Notes under the pieces: generated by a model
What the model saw: the letters and a program-made list of their open reading frames with translations, nothing else
Told to the model about the DNA's origin: nothing
Databases searched by the model: none
Assembly: GCA_048013815.1 (NCBI GenBank)
Contig: CM106586.1
Coordinates: 7,626,001-7,690,000 of the forward strand
Reading direction: 5' to 3'
Source of the DNA: Setoptus koraiensis
Lineage: Eukaryota; Arthropoda
Length of the DNA: 64,000 bases
Part shown: positions 29,980-40,600 of the stretch, one piece after another
How the letters are laid out: every line of letters starts with the position of its first letter
Numbering within the stretch: the first letter of the stretch is position 1
Program-made: the position numbers and the translations under genes

Positions 29980-32900
29980 CTAATATAAGCGGAGCTTGCT
30001 TTGCTTATGGCTCATCTTTACATGTGTTGGCAGCGTTTGTCCGTAACCTCCGGAGTACATATACTCCGGCATGTATGATGCTGTATAAACTATGATGTTT
30101 CGGAAAGGCTTCAACGCTAGACGGAGAATCGCTATTAGAATGAATACTACAGGCGAAATACAAGTCCAAATAGCCAATAGGGCTATGGCCATGAGGATGT
30201 AAGTCACACTTTGAAGATTTAAAATAGGTGAAAGATCTACGCTTCCTGTGAGGGCTTCCGCAGCTGCTTTTAGTCCTGGGTGTTTGGGCAGGTCCTGTAT
30301 CCATTGTACGGTTGAAATGTTGGCCAAATATTGAGGCATGTTGTCTAATTTGTCGCCTGACTTCTCGTACCCTTCGACTACAATTGGTAGCCGGTACGTT
30401 GCGAATTTGTAATTAATCTTCGACATAGCCGCGTCGATATTCGTTGTGCTGAGGGATATCTTTCGGGCTTCGAAGATATTGTTTCCTGTGACGAAGGTTA
30501 CCTCGTCTGGTAGCTTGAATGGAAAACTCGGGCATGGCACTGTCCCTGATTCCAGGCTGATGTTGCCTGGGAAGCAGTAGATATGGTTGTAGTTGTCGTG
30601 TGCCACGACTTTGCCCAGGTTAAATGTAATATCTTGTCGTTTAAAGCATTGTGTAGTGTTCCATTTATTTGTTACGTCCGGTTTCGAGAATGCCTGGACA
30701 CACTCAGCTCTGTAGGTGTTGTCTTTGAGTATATCGCTACTGTTTACTTCCTGGTAGCACCCTGAGGTGGCATTGACCAGTACCGTCTTGGGTCCGATAT
30801 AGGAATTTAGGCAAAGCTCATTGTTCGTTCCGTTCCAGTATTGGAACGGTTCGGCTTCCATGATCGCCGAAGCTTGGTCAATCAGGTGTGTAGTAAATGC
30901 AAGGATTAATTTGTCATCTTCCACAACGCATGATCGTGGTTTTCCGTAGCTCATTATGTTATGGTTGTATTGTTTGGGTACTCCGAACAAGTGAAAGAGT
31001 TCGGGTGCGATCCCATCTTCGTAGAACCATTTGTCACGTGCTTTCTTTATATTCAGGTTTATGGTCTGGAGTTTATCCATATACTCGGCCATAAGGATGG
31101 ACGATGCCAGGTTGAGTCCTTGTTCGGTCTGGATCGTCACTATCTCTTTAGCAAACTTCTTAAGGTATTTCTCGGTGAGGTTGTGATCAGTCTGGACTGC
31201 TCTTCTCAAGTCTTCTACTTTAGCGTCTAGCTTACGGAGGATGCCTTCGGAATTTTCTTGTGAGGCTCGTAATTGTACGACGGACTTCTTCAAATAGGGG
31301 ACATCATTCAGTTTGACGTCTAACGCCAGCACAAGCGAACTTGTAGAAATCGCAATGGCGGCTACGTCCCCAACGAACCTCCTTTGTCTGTCCGCTGAGT
31401 TGGTGTAGTTACAAAACCCTTTTATCGGCAGCAGCACCAACTCCCTAAATTTCTCGTAGCATTTTTCGCTCAGCATGGTATCGGACGCGTTCGACGCTGT
31501 TGATCCATCGAATAGCGCGTGACATGGATCGTCAAAGATGACGTCCATGTTGTAGTGGACCATCCCTTTTACTACGGGTATATTGGTCTTCGTCCAGATT
31601 ACCGTGTCGGTTGGTATAAATACTGCGTTTGTCATCATAAATATGCTAAATAAGGTTTGGGCTAATAGTACTAGGTTTATAGTCCTTGGAATAAGCTTTT
31701 GTTTGCGTCTACCTTGGTTGTTTGTTGTGGTTTGGTCGTCTGCTGTTGTTTCTGCTTGTTCTGTCCTTTCTGCGTTGGCCTCCTCGTCCAAGTCGATGAC
31801 GGTTGTTGTCGATTCATCTCCTGTTCTGAACGGTTTCATTCTTGAAACATGAGCGGTTGTTATTTTGCCTTTCTTTGCGACCAATTCTAGTTTGTATATA
31901 TCATTATTTTTCACGCCTATCACCTCATACGGGCCTTGGTATCTGGCGATTAGCTTCGACCCGTCCTTGTTGCTGCGTGGTTCGAAGTGTAGCATGACCA
32001 GGTCGCTCACGGCGTACTTAACTGGTCTGTGTTGGCCGTCATATCGTTGTTTAGAGGCGGCATTGGCGGAGCTTATCCGGTCGAGCACCCTAAGCCGGGT
32101 TAGCTCGATCTCGGATGCGATCATCTCCGCATATTGTTCTGCTCGAGAACTTATCTTGATCGGTCCTCCCGGAAGCCTGAGTTTTCTTCCGTAGAGGACT
32201 TCATATGGCGTTATGCCAGTAGTACTGTGTTTGGTGGCATTGACGGCAAGGACGGACATTCCTAGTGCTTCGTCCCATTCCATGTCGTCACGACCTTGTA
32301 TGCTCATAGCGATTTTGTCCTCCAAGGTTTGGATGGCCCTCTCCACCAGCCCGTTACCTTGGTGGTGGTAAGGGGTGGAGAAGGTCATTTTAATACCAAA
32401 GGCTGCCGTTACGTCTTTTGTTAGATTGGCCTTGAATGCAGGCCCATTATCGGTATGCAATTGCTCTGGCACTCCGTGCAAGGCAATTACATCGTTAATC
32501 AAGAATTTAACAAATTCTTCCGCACTAGTAGACCGGGTCGGTCTGGCGATTATGAATTTCGAGAAAGCACAAGTTGCGACTATGACGTGCGCATTCTTGT
32601 GTCGTGTTTGTTTAAGCGGACCTAGATGGTCGCAGCATATCATCTGAAAGGGATGAGCTGTTTCGAAGGAATGCATAGTCCCTGCTGGCGCCATTCTTGG
32701 GACTTTGTGCTTTTGGCAGATTAGGCACTGCTCGACCGTTCTCTTAACGTCGTCTTCTAACGTTTTCCAATAATAATTCTCTCTTACTAAATCGATTGTT
32801 TGTTTGACACCTGCGTGTCCCGCGGCGTGGACTGAGTTAATTACGCCTGGTCTCTTTGCTAGTGGGACCAGCAGTTTTCCCCGTCGATATAGGAATTCAT

Positions 32901-35900
32901 TGTTTATCTCGAACTCGCTGTCCCCGCGTTCTAAGCTTTCGATAGCCTTTTGGCACTCTTCGTCAGTGTCGTAGAGTACCCTATAATCGTCTAAAGGGAT
33001 TACCAACATAAGGAATTTGCTTTCGTCTAGCCCATCGACTGTGCCTCCCGTCGGCTGTCGCGACAGGCAGTCGACGTCGGTATGTTGTCTACCTGATCGG
33101 TAGACGATATTCAAATTATATTCGGATAGCGCAATTGCCCATCGGGCAAGCTTACCTGTTAACGGTTTAGTTCGGCCCAATGTGCATAGGGCACAATGGT
33201 CGACTATAACCGTACATTCTTGTCCGTAAATGTACTGACGAAATTTCTGAATGCTGTAAATAAGGGCTGCACCTTCGAGTTCGGTGACCCCGTAGCTCTC
33301 TTCGTTGGAGCATGTTCGGCGGCTGGCCGTCGCGATTATCCTCCAGTCATTTCTCTGTTTTTGGTAAAGAATACCGCCGAAGCCTATCTTTGAAGCATCG
33401 GTCTTTAGTAGTAGTGGCAAGCCTGGCACAAAGTACGAGATAGCCTCGCTTTCTATTAGAGCCTTTTTCAACTGCTCGAAGCTCTTCTGGTGCTCGTCTG
33501 TCCATGTAAATCTATTGTCCTTTTTGGTGAGGTCAGTAAGTGGCGCCGCGATCCACGCGAATCTTGGCACAAAGCGTCTATAGTAGCCAAACAGTCCTAG
33601 AGTTTGGCGTACCTGCTCCAGGCTAGTTGGTACCTGTAAGCCGCTTATCGCTTTTATTTTATCGGGTTGTGGCTCTATACCACTTTTGCTTAGTTTGTGG
33701 CCAAGAATATTTGCGGACGCCATAGCGAATTGGCATTTTCTTGCCTTGATTGTGAGATTATGTTCAGATAGACGTTCTAGTACTGATTCTAGACTTTCCA
33801 AGTGTTTGTTCCAAGTTTTAGACATGATCACTATATCATCAAGATATGCGAATATCTGTTGTCCTACGATGCCTGACAAAACTATGGACATCATTCGACT
33901 AAACGACGCCGCGGCATTACAAAGACCGAATGGCAGGCGAAGGAATTCGTACAGTCCGTTGGCTGTCATAAAGGCTGTGAATTCCCTTGACGCCTCGTCT
34001 AATGGCATCTGCCAATAGCCGGCGTTAAGATCTATGCAAGTGAAAAATTCCGCACCATTACCGCTTTCTAATATCTCTTCTTGGTTTGGAAGCGGGTAGA
34101 CCCACTTCTTTGTTGCCGCGTTCAGACGTCTATAATCGACGCAAAATCTAATTGTTCCGTCGCGCTTCTTGACCAGGACAACTGGACTGGCGAACGGCGA
34201 CTGCGAATGCCGAATAACGCCTTTGTCCAGCATGTCCTGAACTTCGTTTTGGATTAGGTCGCGCTCCTTGTATGCGAGGCGCCTGAGCGGCGTCTTGAAT
34301 GGGGTCGGGTCAAGCAATTCTATTTTGTGTGTGTACGCTGATGTACATCCTAGTTTCTCTCCTGCGGAGAACACGTGTTTGTAGTTATTTATGACGGAGA
34401 TTAGCTGACCCTGCTGTTGCTTGGACAGGTGATCGCCAATTTCAATGTCGCCAATGTCGCCAGCCTGGATTATGGCCATTGTCTTCCTATTTTCGCTTGT
34501 GTCCAGATGTTCTGGCGAATATGTTTGCGCTTTATACTCGTTATCCACGGCGTCCCAAGACGCTAACTGCTCCAGGCCTTTGATTTCGATTGGGCTCTTG
34601 GTCGGGTTGGCTATTGTTGTTATTATCTTCTCGTCCGCGATCATGTTGATGCTTTTGGGCAGCAGCGCCTGGTCTTCTCTGTGTTTAGGCTCGATAATTA
34701 TAAGTTTGTTCTTATTGGTTGACCCGTTAATTTTGAGTTCAACCGTTATAATTGAATTCGCTGGGACTTTTATAGGATTGATAGCGTGGCAGCTTCCTTC
34801 CGGGAATGGCTCTACGTTACTTGGCGTTGCATTAGTAATCATGTCGTCGTTCGCTCCTCCGACGAAGATGTTTCTTTCTCTTATGATGTCTTTACCTACG
34901 ATCGCGTCGAAGGGAAGTTCTGTTGCGACCGTGAGTTCGTGTTCAAAGTTGTGTTGCTGATTGAGAGTATTTAATGTTATTTTGACCGTTGTCTCTTTGA
35001 GCTCGCCCATAGAGGTGCCGTTAGCTGTCCCCATGGTGAGGCTAGTTGGCGTGAGCGTTAGATTTAGCTGTAGGGCCTTACTTTCTTTGATCATTGAGGA
35101 CGATGCGCCTGTGTCTATCAGTGCTGTGACAGGCTTGTTGTTTATGAAGATTTTCCTCAGGAAGGGTTTCTCTGGGGCTATGTAGGCTACCACACGGTTA
35201 TTGTTGTTATTACCGTCGTTCTGGTTACGAGGTGGGGCATCGTTTGATTGTTGTCTGTTGTCGCCATAGTTGTTGTGAGGTGGGCCATTGTTGTTACGGT
35301 TGCTGTAGTTGTTGTTCCTAGGCTGCTGTTGGTTACCGCGGTAGTGTCCGTTGTTGTTTCTACCTCGGCCTCTGAATCCGTTACCCTGCTGATTATGGTT
35401 ATCTTGTTGATTGTTGTTTCGGTTATTATTGTAGTTGCTATTCTGATTGTTGTTACGGTAATCTCCTCGAGAGTTGTTGCGTGAGTAGTTGCCTCGGTTG
35501 TTGTTGCCTTGATGATTATTTCTCCTGTTGAAGTTGTTGTTTTGATTGTTGTTATAACCGTTATTTTGATTGTTGTTATAGCCGTTGTTTTGGTTGTTTC
35601 TCTTGCGGCACACATCCCAAGTGTGGCCTCTTTTGTGGCAGTGGTTGCAGCTTACGTTGTTATTATTCGACCTATCACCCCTGTTGTAGATGGCGTTAGC
35701 TTTGCCTTTGCAAGCTTCACGTTTGCGGTTACCTTCTTCTATGAGGCTACAGGTTTTGAGTAACTCTATAAGAGTGAGAGGGTTGGCCTGGGTGAGGTAT
35801 GGTTCGAAAGATGGTAATAGTCTTTCTTTGATTTTATCGACGATTTCTGATTCGTCCATCGACGGATTATATTCTTTGCATAAATAGCGCATGTCGACGA

Positions 35901-36348
35901 TGAAGTTTGTTACGGGTTCTTCCTCCTTTTGTCGTTTACGATCTAACTCACGTGCGATGACTGTCTTCGTTGCTTGTGGCAGGAAGGTCTCTTCGAATAA
36001 CTTCTTGATTTGGTTGATGTCCTCCTTTAAGGGGATTGCTAATGCTGGTGCGTCTGGTGGCGGTGGTGGTAGTATGGCTATTTTGTACCAGTTAAGGGCT
36101 GTTCCTTTGAGAAAAACTGGAAAGCGTATGGCCTTGGTCTTATCGTCCCAGCCGTTGAGCTCTGAATCGAACATGTACGTGTTGATCCAGGCTCGTGCTG
36201 TGTCGCGGTCGCCTTCATATATCTCTATTTTCTTCCTCATCCGGAATCCTTCCTCGAATGTTCCGGTCAACCCGGCGACGTTGCCATCGGTTGAATCTTG
36301 ATTACCGCCAGTTCTTTGCTGACTGTTGCTAGTGCCTTGGTCGGCCAT
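29980..36348 (-). CDS. Gag-Pol-envelope-like polyprotein of the LTR element
   Basis: A 2,122-residue frame. Parts in order: gag with a single CCHC knuckle (CNHCHKRGHTWDVC, ~235-250), a long Asn/Gln/Arg-rich stretch (~250-395), an aspartic protease (LIDTGAS, ~411), reverse transcriptase (YLDDI, ~834), RNase H, and integrase with an HHCC zinc site (to ~1215) and the acidic core (HTDNG ~1302). From about 1560 there is an envelope-like portion with a basic cleavage-type site near 1655, a hydrophobic stretch after it, a coiled-coil-like region and a membrane segment near 2060. Envelope-bearing Ty3/Gypsy elements (errantiviruses) normally keep gag, pol and env in separate frames using frameshifting and a spliced env message; here all lie in one frame. 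Homology of the envelope part is inferred from layout. Confidence 0.88.
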   Translation of the reverse strand: MADQGTSNSQQRTGGNQDSTDGNVAGLTGTFEEGFRMRKKIEIYEGDRDTARAWINTYMFDSELNGWDDKTKAIRFPVFLKGTALNWYKIAILPPPPPDAPALAIPLKEDINQIKKLFEETFLPQATKTVIARELDRKRQKEEEPVTNFIVDMRYLCKEYNPSMDESEIVDKIKERLLPSFEPYLTQANPLTLIELLKTCSLIEEGNRKREACKGKANAIYNRGDRSNNNNVSCNHCHKRGHTWDVCRKRNNQNNGYNNNQNNGYNNNQNNNFNRRNNHQGNNNRGNYSRNNSRGDYRNNNQNSNYNNNRNNNQQDNHNQQGNGFRGRGRNNNGHYRGNQQQPRNNNYSNRNNNGPPHNNYGDNRQQSNDAPPRNQNDGNNNNNRVVAYIAPEKPFLRKIFINNKPVTALIDTGASSSMIKESKALQLNLTLTPTSLTMGTANGTSMGELKETTVKITLNTLNQQHNFEHELTVATELPFDAIVGKDIIRERNIFVGGANDDMITNATPSNVEPFPEGSCHAINPIKVPANSIITVELKINGSTNKNKLIIIEPKHREDQALLPKSINMIADEKIITTIANPTKSPIEIKGLEQLASWDAVDNEYKAQTYSPEHLDTSENRKTMAIIQAGDIGDIEIGDHLSKQQQGQLISVINNYKHVFSAGEKLGCTSAYTHKIELLDPTPFKTPLRRLAYKERDLIQNEVQDMLDKGVIRHSQSPFASPVVLVKKRDGTIRFCVDYRRLNAATKKWVYPLPNQEEILESGNGAEFFTCIDLNAGYWQMPLDEASREFTAFMTANGLYEFLRLPFGLCNAAASFSRMMSIVLSGIVGQQIFAYLDDIVIMSKTWNKHLESLESVLERLSEHNLTIKARKCQFAMASANILGHKLSKSGIEPQPDKIKAISGLQVPTSLEQVRQTLGLFGYYRRFVPRFAWIAAPLTDLTKKDNRFTWTDEHQKSFEQLKKALIESEAISYFVPGLPLLLKTDASKIGFGGILYQKQRNDWRIIATASRRTCSNEESYGVTELEGAALIYSIQKFRQYIYGQECTVIVDHCALCTLGRTKPLTGKLARWAIALSEYNLNIVYRSGRQHTDVDCLSRQPTGGTVDGLDESKFLMLVIPLDDYRVLYDTDEECQKAIESLERGDSEFEINNEFLYRRGKLLVPLAKRPGVINSVHAAGHAGVKQTIDLVRENYYWKTLEDDVKRTVEQCLICQKHKVPRMAPAGTMHSFETAHPFQMICCDHLGPLKQTRHKNAHVIVATCAFSKFIIARPTRSTSAEEFVKFLINDVIALHGVPEQLHTDNGPAFKANLTKDVTAAFGIKMTFSTPYHHQGNGLVERAIQTLEDKIAMSIQGRDDMEWDEALGMSVLAVNATKHSTTGITPYEVLYGRKLRLPGGPIKISSRAEQYAEMIASEIELTRLRVLDRISSANAASKQRYDGQHRPVKYAVSDLVMLHFEPRSNKDGSKLIARYQGPYEVIGVKNNDIYKLELVAKKGKITTAHVSRMKPFRTGDESTTTVIDLDEEANAERTEQAETTADDQTTTNNQGRRKQKLIPRTINLVLLAQTLFSIFMMTNAVFIPTDTVIWTKTNIPVVKGMVHYNMDVIFDDPCHALFDGSTASNASDTMLSEKCYEKFRELVLLPIKGFCNYTNSADRQRRFVGDVAAIAISTSSLVLALDVKLNDVPYLKKSVVQLRASQENSEGILRKLDAKVEDLRRAVQTDHNLTEKYLKKFAKEIVTIQTEQGLNLASSILMAEYMDKLQTINLNIKKARDKWFYEDGIAPELFHLFGVPKQYNHNIMSYGKPRSCVVEDDKLILAFTTHLIDQASAIMEAEPFQYWNGTNNELCLNSYIGPKTVLVNATSGCYQEVNSSDILKDNTYRAECVQAFSKPDVTNKWNTTQCFKRQDITFNLGKVVAHDNYNHIYCFPGNISLESGTVPCPSFPFKLPDEVTFVTGNNIFEARKISLSTTNIDAAMSKINYKFATYRLPIVVEGYEKSGDKLDNMPQYLANISTVQWIQDLPKHPGLKAAAEALTGSVDLSPILNLQSVTYILMAIALLAIWTCISPVVFILIAILRLALKPFRNIIVYTASYMPEYMYSGGYGQTLPTHVKMSHKQSKLRLY

Positions 36349-36578
36349 TGTTGAGACGTTTGGAGTCTGGAACTCCTCGTTGTTTTCTGATTCTAATAAG
36401 TCGACGATGTGTTCTTTAAAGAACTTGTTGATATTACTTTTCTTGATTGATGTAACTAGTTGTTCGAGAAGGGGTCTGGCCTCCTCGGGGCTTTCGTGAT
36501 CACCAATTTTACTGCTTTGTTGACTTTGAATTAACTAACTAACTTGCATGTGAGTCCGAGTTCTACTCAGAACCTCCA

Positions 36579-36755
36579 TGTTAGGCTATGGAATCAGAAG
36601 TAGTTTATTTAAAAGCGTGCACATGTTTATATAGTCGTAGTCGTGCAGTAAGGTGAGCACAGTATAGAATAAAGGCACAGAATAGTATGTGCCGCACAGA
36701 ATATGATAAAGTAAGAATAGTTTAGCGCGCAGCGCTTGAGTTGTGGCAAAGGATG
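36579..36755 (-). repeat. LTR (5' LTR of the minus-strand element), running into the gap
   Basis: Matches 29765-29941 with about four differences and then meets the run of N. Confidence 0.92.
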
Positions 36756-37255
36756 NNNNNNNNNNNNNNNNNNNNNNNNNNNNNNNNNNNNNNNNNNNNN
36801 NNNNNNNNNNNNNNNNNNNNNNNNNNNNNNNNNNNNNNNNNNNNNNNNNNNNNNNNNNNNNNNNNNNNNNNNNNNNNNNNNNNNNNNNNNNNNNNNNNNN
36901 NNNNNNNNNNNNNNNNNNNNNNNNNNNNNNNNNNNNNNNNNNNNNNNNNNNNNNNNNNNNNNNNNNNNNNNNNNNNNNNNNNNNNNNNNNNNNNNNNNNN
37001 NNNNNNNNNNNNNNNNNNNNNNNNNNNNNNNNNNNNNNNNNNNNNNNNNNNNNNNNNNNNNNNNNNNNNNNNNNNNNNNNNNNNNNNNNNNNNNNNNNNN
37101 NNNNNNNNNNNNNNNNNNNNNNNNNNNNNNNNNNNNNNNNNNNNNNNNNNNNNNNNNNNNNNNNNNNNNNNNNNNNNNNNNNNNNNNNNNNNNNNNNNNN
37201 NNNNNNNNNNNNNNNNNNNNNNNNNNNNNNNNNNNNNNNNNNNNNNNNNNNNNNN
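36756..37255. other. Assembly gap of exactly 500 N
   Basis: The round length suggests a placeholder rather than a measured gap. Its left edge is close to the expected LTR end and its right edge begins with what looks like the LTR terminus plus target duplication, so the true missing sequence could be very short. Confidence 0.9.
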
Positions 37256-37653
37256 ACAGCAGCACAGATTATAGTTTGAATTGTGCGCACATTTTTTTTC
37301 ATTCTCACAATTACAGATGGCGAGTGGCGAGAGAAAAAATGAAGAAGAAAAAAGATGAAATAGATTGAATGCACGAACGCTACATAGGTGATACCTTGTA
37401 TTATTATTACTGTTATTATTGCCAATAGTAGAAATAAATTGTTCAGTTGGCGAGATTTACACAGACTGTCATCCAACGATGGGATGACACTGTTGACAAC
37501 AAGAAAACATCACTATATTATTACATAACTATACATATTATTATTATTATAATCTCTCTATCTGTTAGTAGAGGAGCGAATCTATTAGCGCCAGACGAGC
37601 CGGCCTAATTTTCACATCACCACCAGCAACAACAACGACCACACGCCATTACA
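37256..37653 (+). promoter_or_regulatory. Upstream region and 5' UTR of MED12
   Basis: AT-rich, with ATT/TTA triplet runs (37400-37425, 37535-37555) and a CAACAAC-rich leader just before the ATG. A D-box-like site, ATTACATAAC, is at 37520-37529, about 130 bp upstream of the start. No TATA box stands out. Part of the promoter may be separated from the gene by the retroelement insertion ~0.9 kb upstream. Confidence 0.45.
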
Positions 37654-40600
37654 ATGGCCTTTGCACATTTAGAAAGGAGGCCGCTCAAGAAGAGCGTGCC
37701 CAAACTGGGCCCGCCAGACATTTATCCCCAGGACCCGAAACAGAAAGAGGACGAGCTGACATCCATAAATGTCAAGCAGGGCTTTTGTCCGGTCGCCTCC
37801 ACATCGGAGGAGTTTGGTTCGGCCAGGACTGCCGATTTCAAATGTTTTGGTGTGTATTTTAGCGCACTTAAAAGTGAGAAACAACGTATAAACACCATGC
37901 AGGATGCCACCAAAAAGAAACAGCTAGTTAACACTAAAGAAATATGGTATGTCCATGCTAAAACTAAAAACGCCGTAGACAATTGGTTCAAGGATCTGGC
38001 CAATGGCACAAAGGCACTCAATCAACTTGGCAAACGTATACCTATGTTCAACAATAAAGAAGGAATATTTATGCAATTATATGATAGTAGGGTACCCATC
38101 GTTAAAGCAGTTTGGTTTATTAAAATGTCAGCCATACATGCCATCGCACTTAGCGAATCTAGCTCAAAATCAAAAAAGAAACAATTGCCAGATCAATCTC
38201 AAGAGCTGACAGCCTCATTGTGTCGCTATATTGGTGAATTGTATCAAAAAATGTCAGACTCCTATTGCCAGTCGGAAATATTGACGGGCGAAAAGACTAA
38301 TAGCAACAGCAACAACAATACGGGCCTCAAGGGAACGCCGTCATCGCAATCGTCCTTACCTAGTTCGATTCTATTACCGTCCCCAGAAGATATTGATTTG
38401 TCTTGTCCGTCCTCATTGAAAGATTCAGCAACGGCCGCTTCAATTCTCACATCAATCACTGCTTCTACAGCAGCTCTATCAGTGGCATCCATAACAATTT
38501 CCAATGCGGAAAGCTCCATTGCTGCAAACACTCAATGGCAATACCAATTGCAACTAGCTCGCAATCTCTTTGATGAGGGCCTATTAGATCAATATGACTT
38601 TCTTTGTTGGCTATTGGATTTCTTTGAGAAGAATAGAAATATCAATGATCTAACATTGAAATTAATATGCCCTTTATTGTTACAATACGTGATAGATTTC
38701 GCTAAATTAAATGTATTATCAAGACGATTGGCTCACGTTTGCGCTCAAAGACTAACGCTATTATTGAACAACTGTAATATTAATGAATCCGCAATACAAA
38801 AGGATGCCATATATATTCTGTCTTGCATCATTCAAGTTATCACATTAGAATGTCCCACTGCAATGGTCAGACATCATATTGTAGATGCCAAGCCTACATC
38901 ATATCAAGGTTCACCACTAGACAATATACCTTGCCCACCGTCTCTGTTGCCCATGACGGAGTCCGATCTCAACTTGGAACTTAGAAGATCTATTCATGAT
39001 GCCGAGAAAGATATATCACAAAGGAGTAACCTAGCCGATACTAGATGGTCATGTTTCAATTCCAACTCCACCGGTAACATAATTAATAGATTATTAAATG
39101 TTTTAGACATATTAGATAAACACAACTTTGATAGGATAGACCAAAACAATTCCCTAGACATTCTATATGGTAAGATCTTTTCCAGTCCCATCAAGCCGAA
39201 ACAAAACAACAGTAATCAGGCGTCGACCGTAGATTCTGCAGCCACTTTGGCATCGTCCACAACAAAAACGACTAAGCAACAAGATCAGCAAGGCACCAAT
39301 AACCAGCCAGATAGCTATGATGACCATGTTACCGTATTCCTTTGCGAATGGGCTATTACTACTCATAGGACTGGCGAACATAGAGCATTTGTGGTGGCTA
39401 GACTGTTAGAAAGGCGACAGAATGATTTATTAATATATAACAACAACGATGATTCTCAACCAAATACTTATCAGGACCTACTTTTACAATTTTTAGATAC
39501 TGCATCCCCTATTATAAACGAACCAGATGATTGCCTAGAAAACAAAAAGACATTTAGTAATTTTATACTACTGTTTAGTGAATTGATACGCTGCGAGGTT
39601 TTTTCACATTATTCCTACATGTGTACATTGATCTCTCGTGGTATGTTCAATAATTTAAACAACAATACAACCTCAAGCGCTATCTCTAATTTTTTGCAAG
39701 GACCTCCACCATCAAATATCAGCCATCCCTTATCGGCTCAGCCGGCCCCGATGATGCGATCATTAGGATTCAGTCCGTTATCATCCCAACATACTCAAAA
39801 TGATTCCCTTTCTAATCTTCTTGACAACAATGGACATGTTAGCATGGACGACGTTGACGCTGATTTGGGGAAAATCCTACAAGACATCAATGGGCAACAA
39901 GATGGCAACGATCCATCTGATTTGTTTACCGACTATATTGGAATTGGTAATTCGAGCGCAAATAACAGACAAGACAAACCCACTGGCAATGCTAGTAGTA
40001 TTCTCTCATCTTCAACTATAGCCCCCAATCATGATACACAAAATCAGACTAGCAATAATACAAAAACGCCAAATATTATTCCCACTGACAGTAGTTGTCC
40101 CAATTTACTTGAACAACGTCACCTGATATACATCAAGCATCTGCCGATACCTGATGACGATAGTTTTATTCACGACTCCAATCAGCGAACTCTGCTTCTA
40201 TACGGTTTTGGAAAGGACAGAGATGAAATCAAGCAAAGGGCCCGCAAGTTGCATAAGGAGATCAACAGTAAAATATTTTCCAAAAAATCTTCTAGGGATA
40301 TTAATGATGGTGGTAAAATCAAAAGGCCTCTTTTCAGCAGTGGCTTCAGTCTGGATAGTGTTTTAGCCAAGTTTGAGCTTCTGACCCACCACGATCAACA
40401 TGTTATTGCAAATGATATAGCCACTGCCATAGTTGGTATGTTCAGTGGTGTATCCAATGGCCAGACTAATCATTTACCCACTTTGGAAGCGTTGGCGTTC
40501 ATCTTTGACGTTCTGCGTGTAGCTGTAAATGTTAGCGGCCTAATAGACTTGATAATACAAATACTCAAAGAACTACCAGATGTTGAGGCGCAATTGAAAC

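Larger units (their letters stand above)
29765..36768 (-). mobile_element. Ty3/Gypsy-type LTR retroelement with an envelope-like part
   Basis: A roughly 7-kb element on the minus strand: short LTRs (~190 bp), an untranslated leader of ~230 bp beginning with TGG after the 5' LTR as primer-binding sites do, one long frame, and a polypurine tract. It looks whole, with no break seen in the frame; the far end of its 5' LTR is hidden by the assembly gap, so the right limit is approximate. LTR divergence of about 2% points to a fairly recent insertion. It sits between the membrane-protein family and MED12, pointing away from MED12. Confidence 0.9.

Noticed and set aside
36540-36578. Naming the primer tRNA of the LTR element
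   Set aside because: TGG follows the LTR as expected, but the next bases did not fit a tRNA 3' end well enough to name one.
36586-37476. Open frames running through the 500 N
   Set aside because: They exist only because N cannot contain a stop; the ends are LTR and non-coding sequence.
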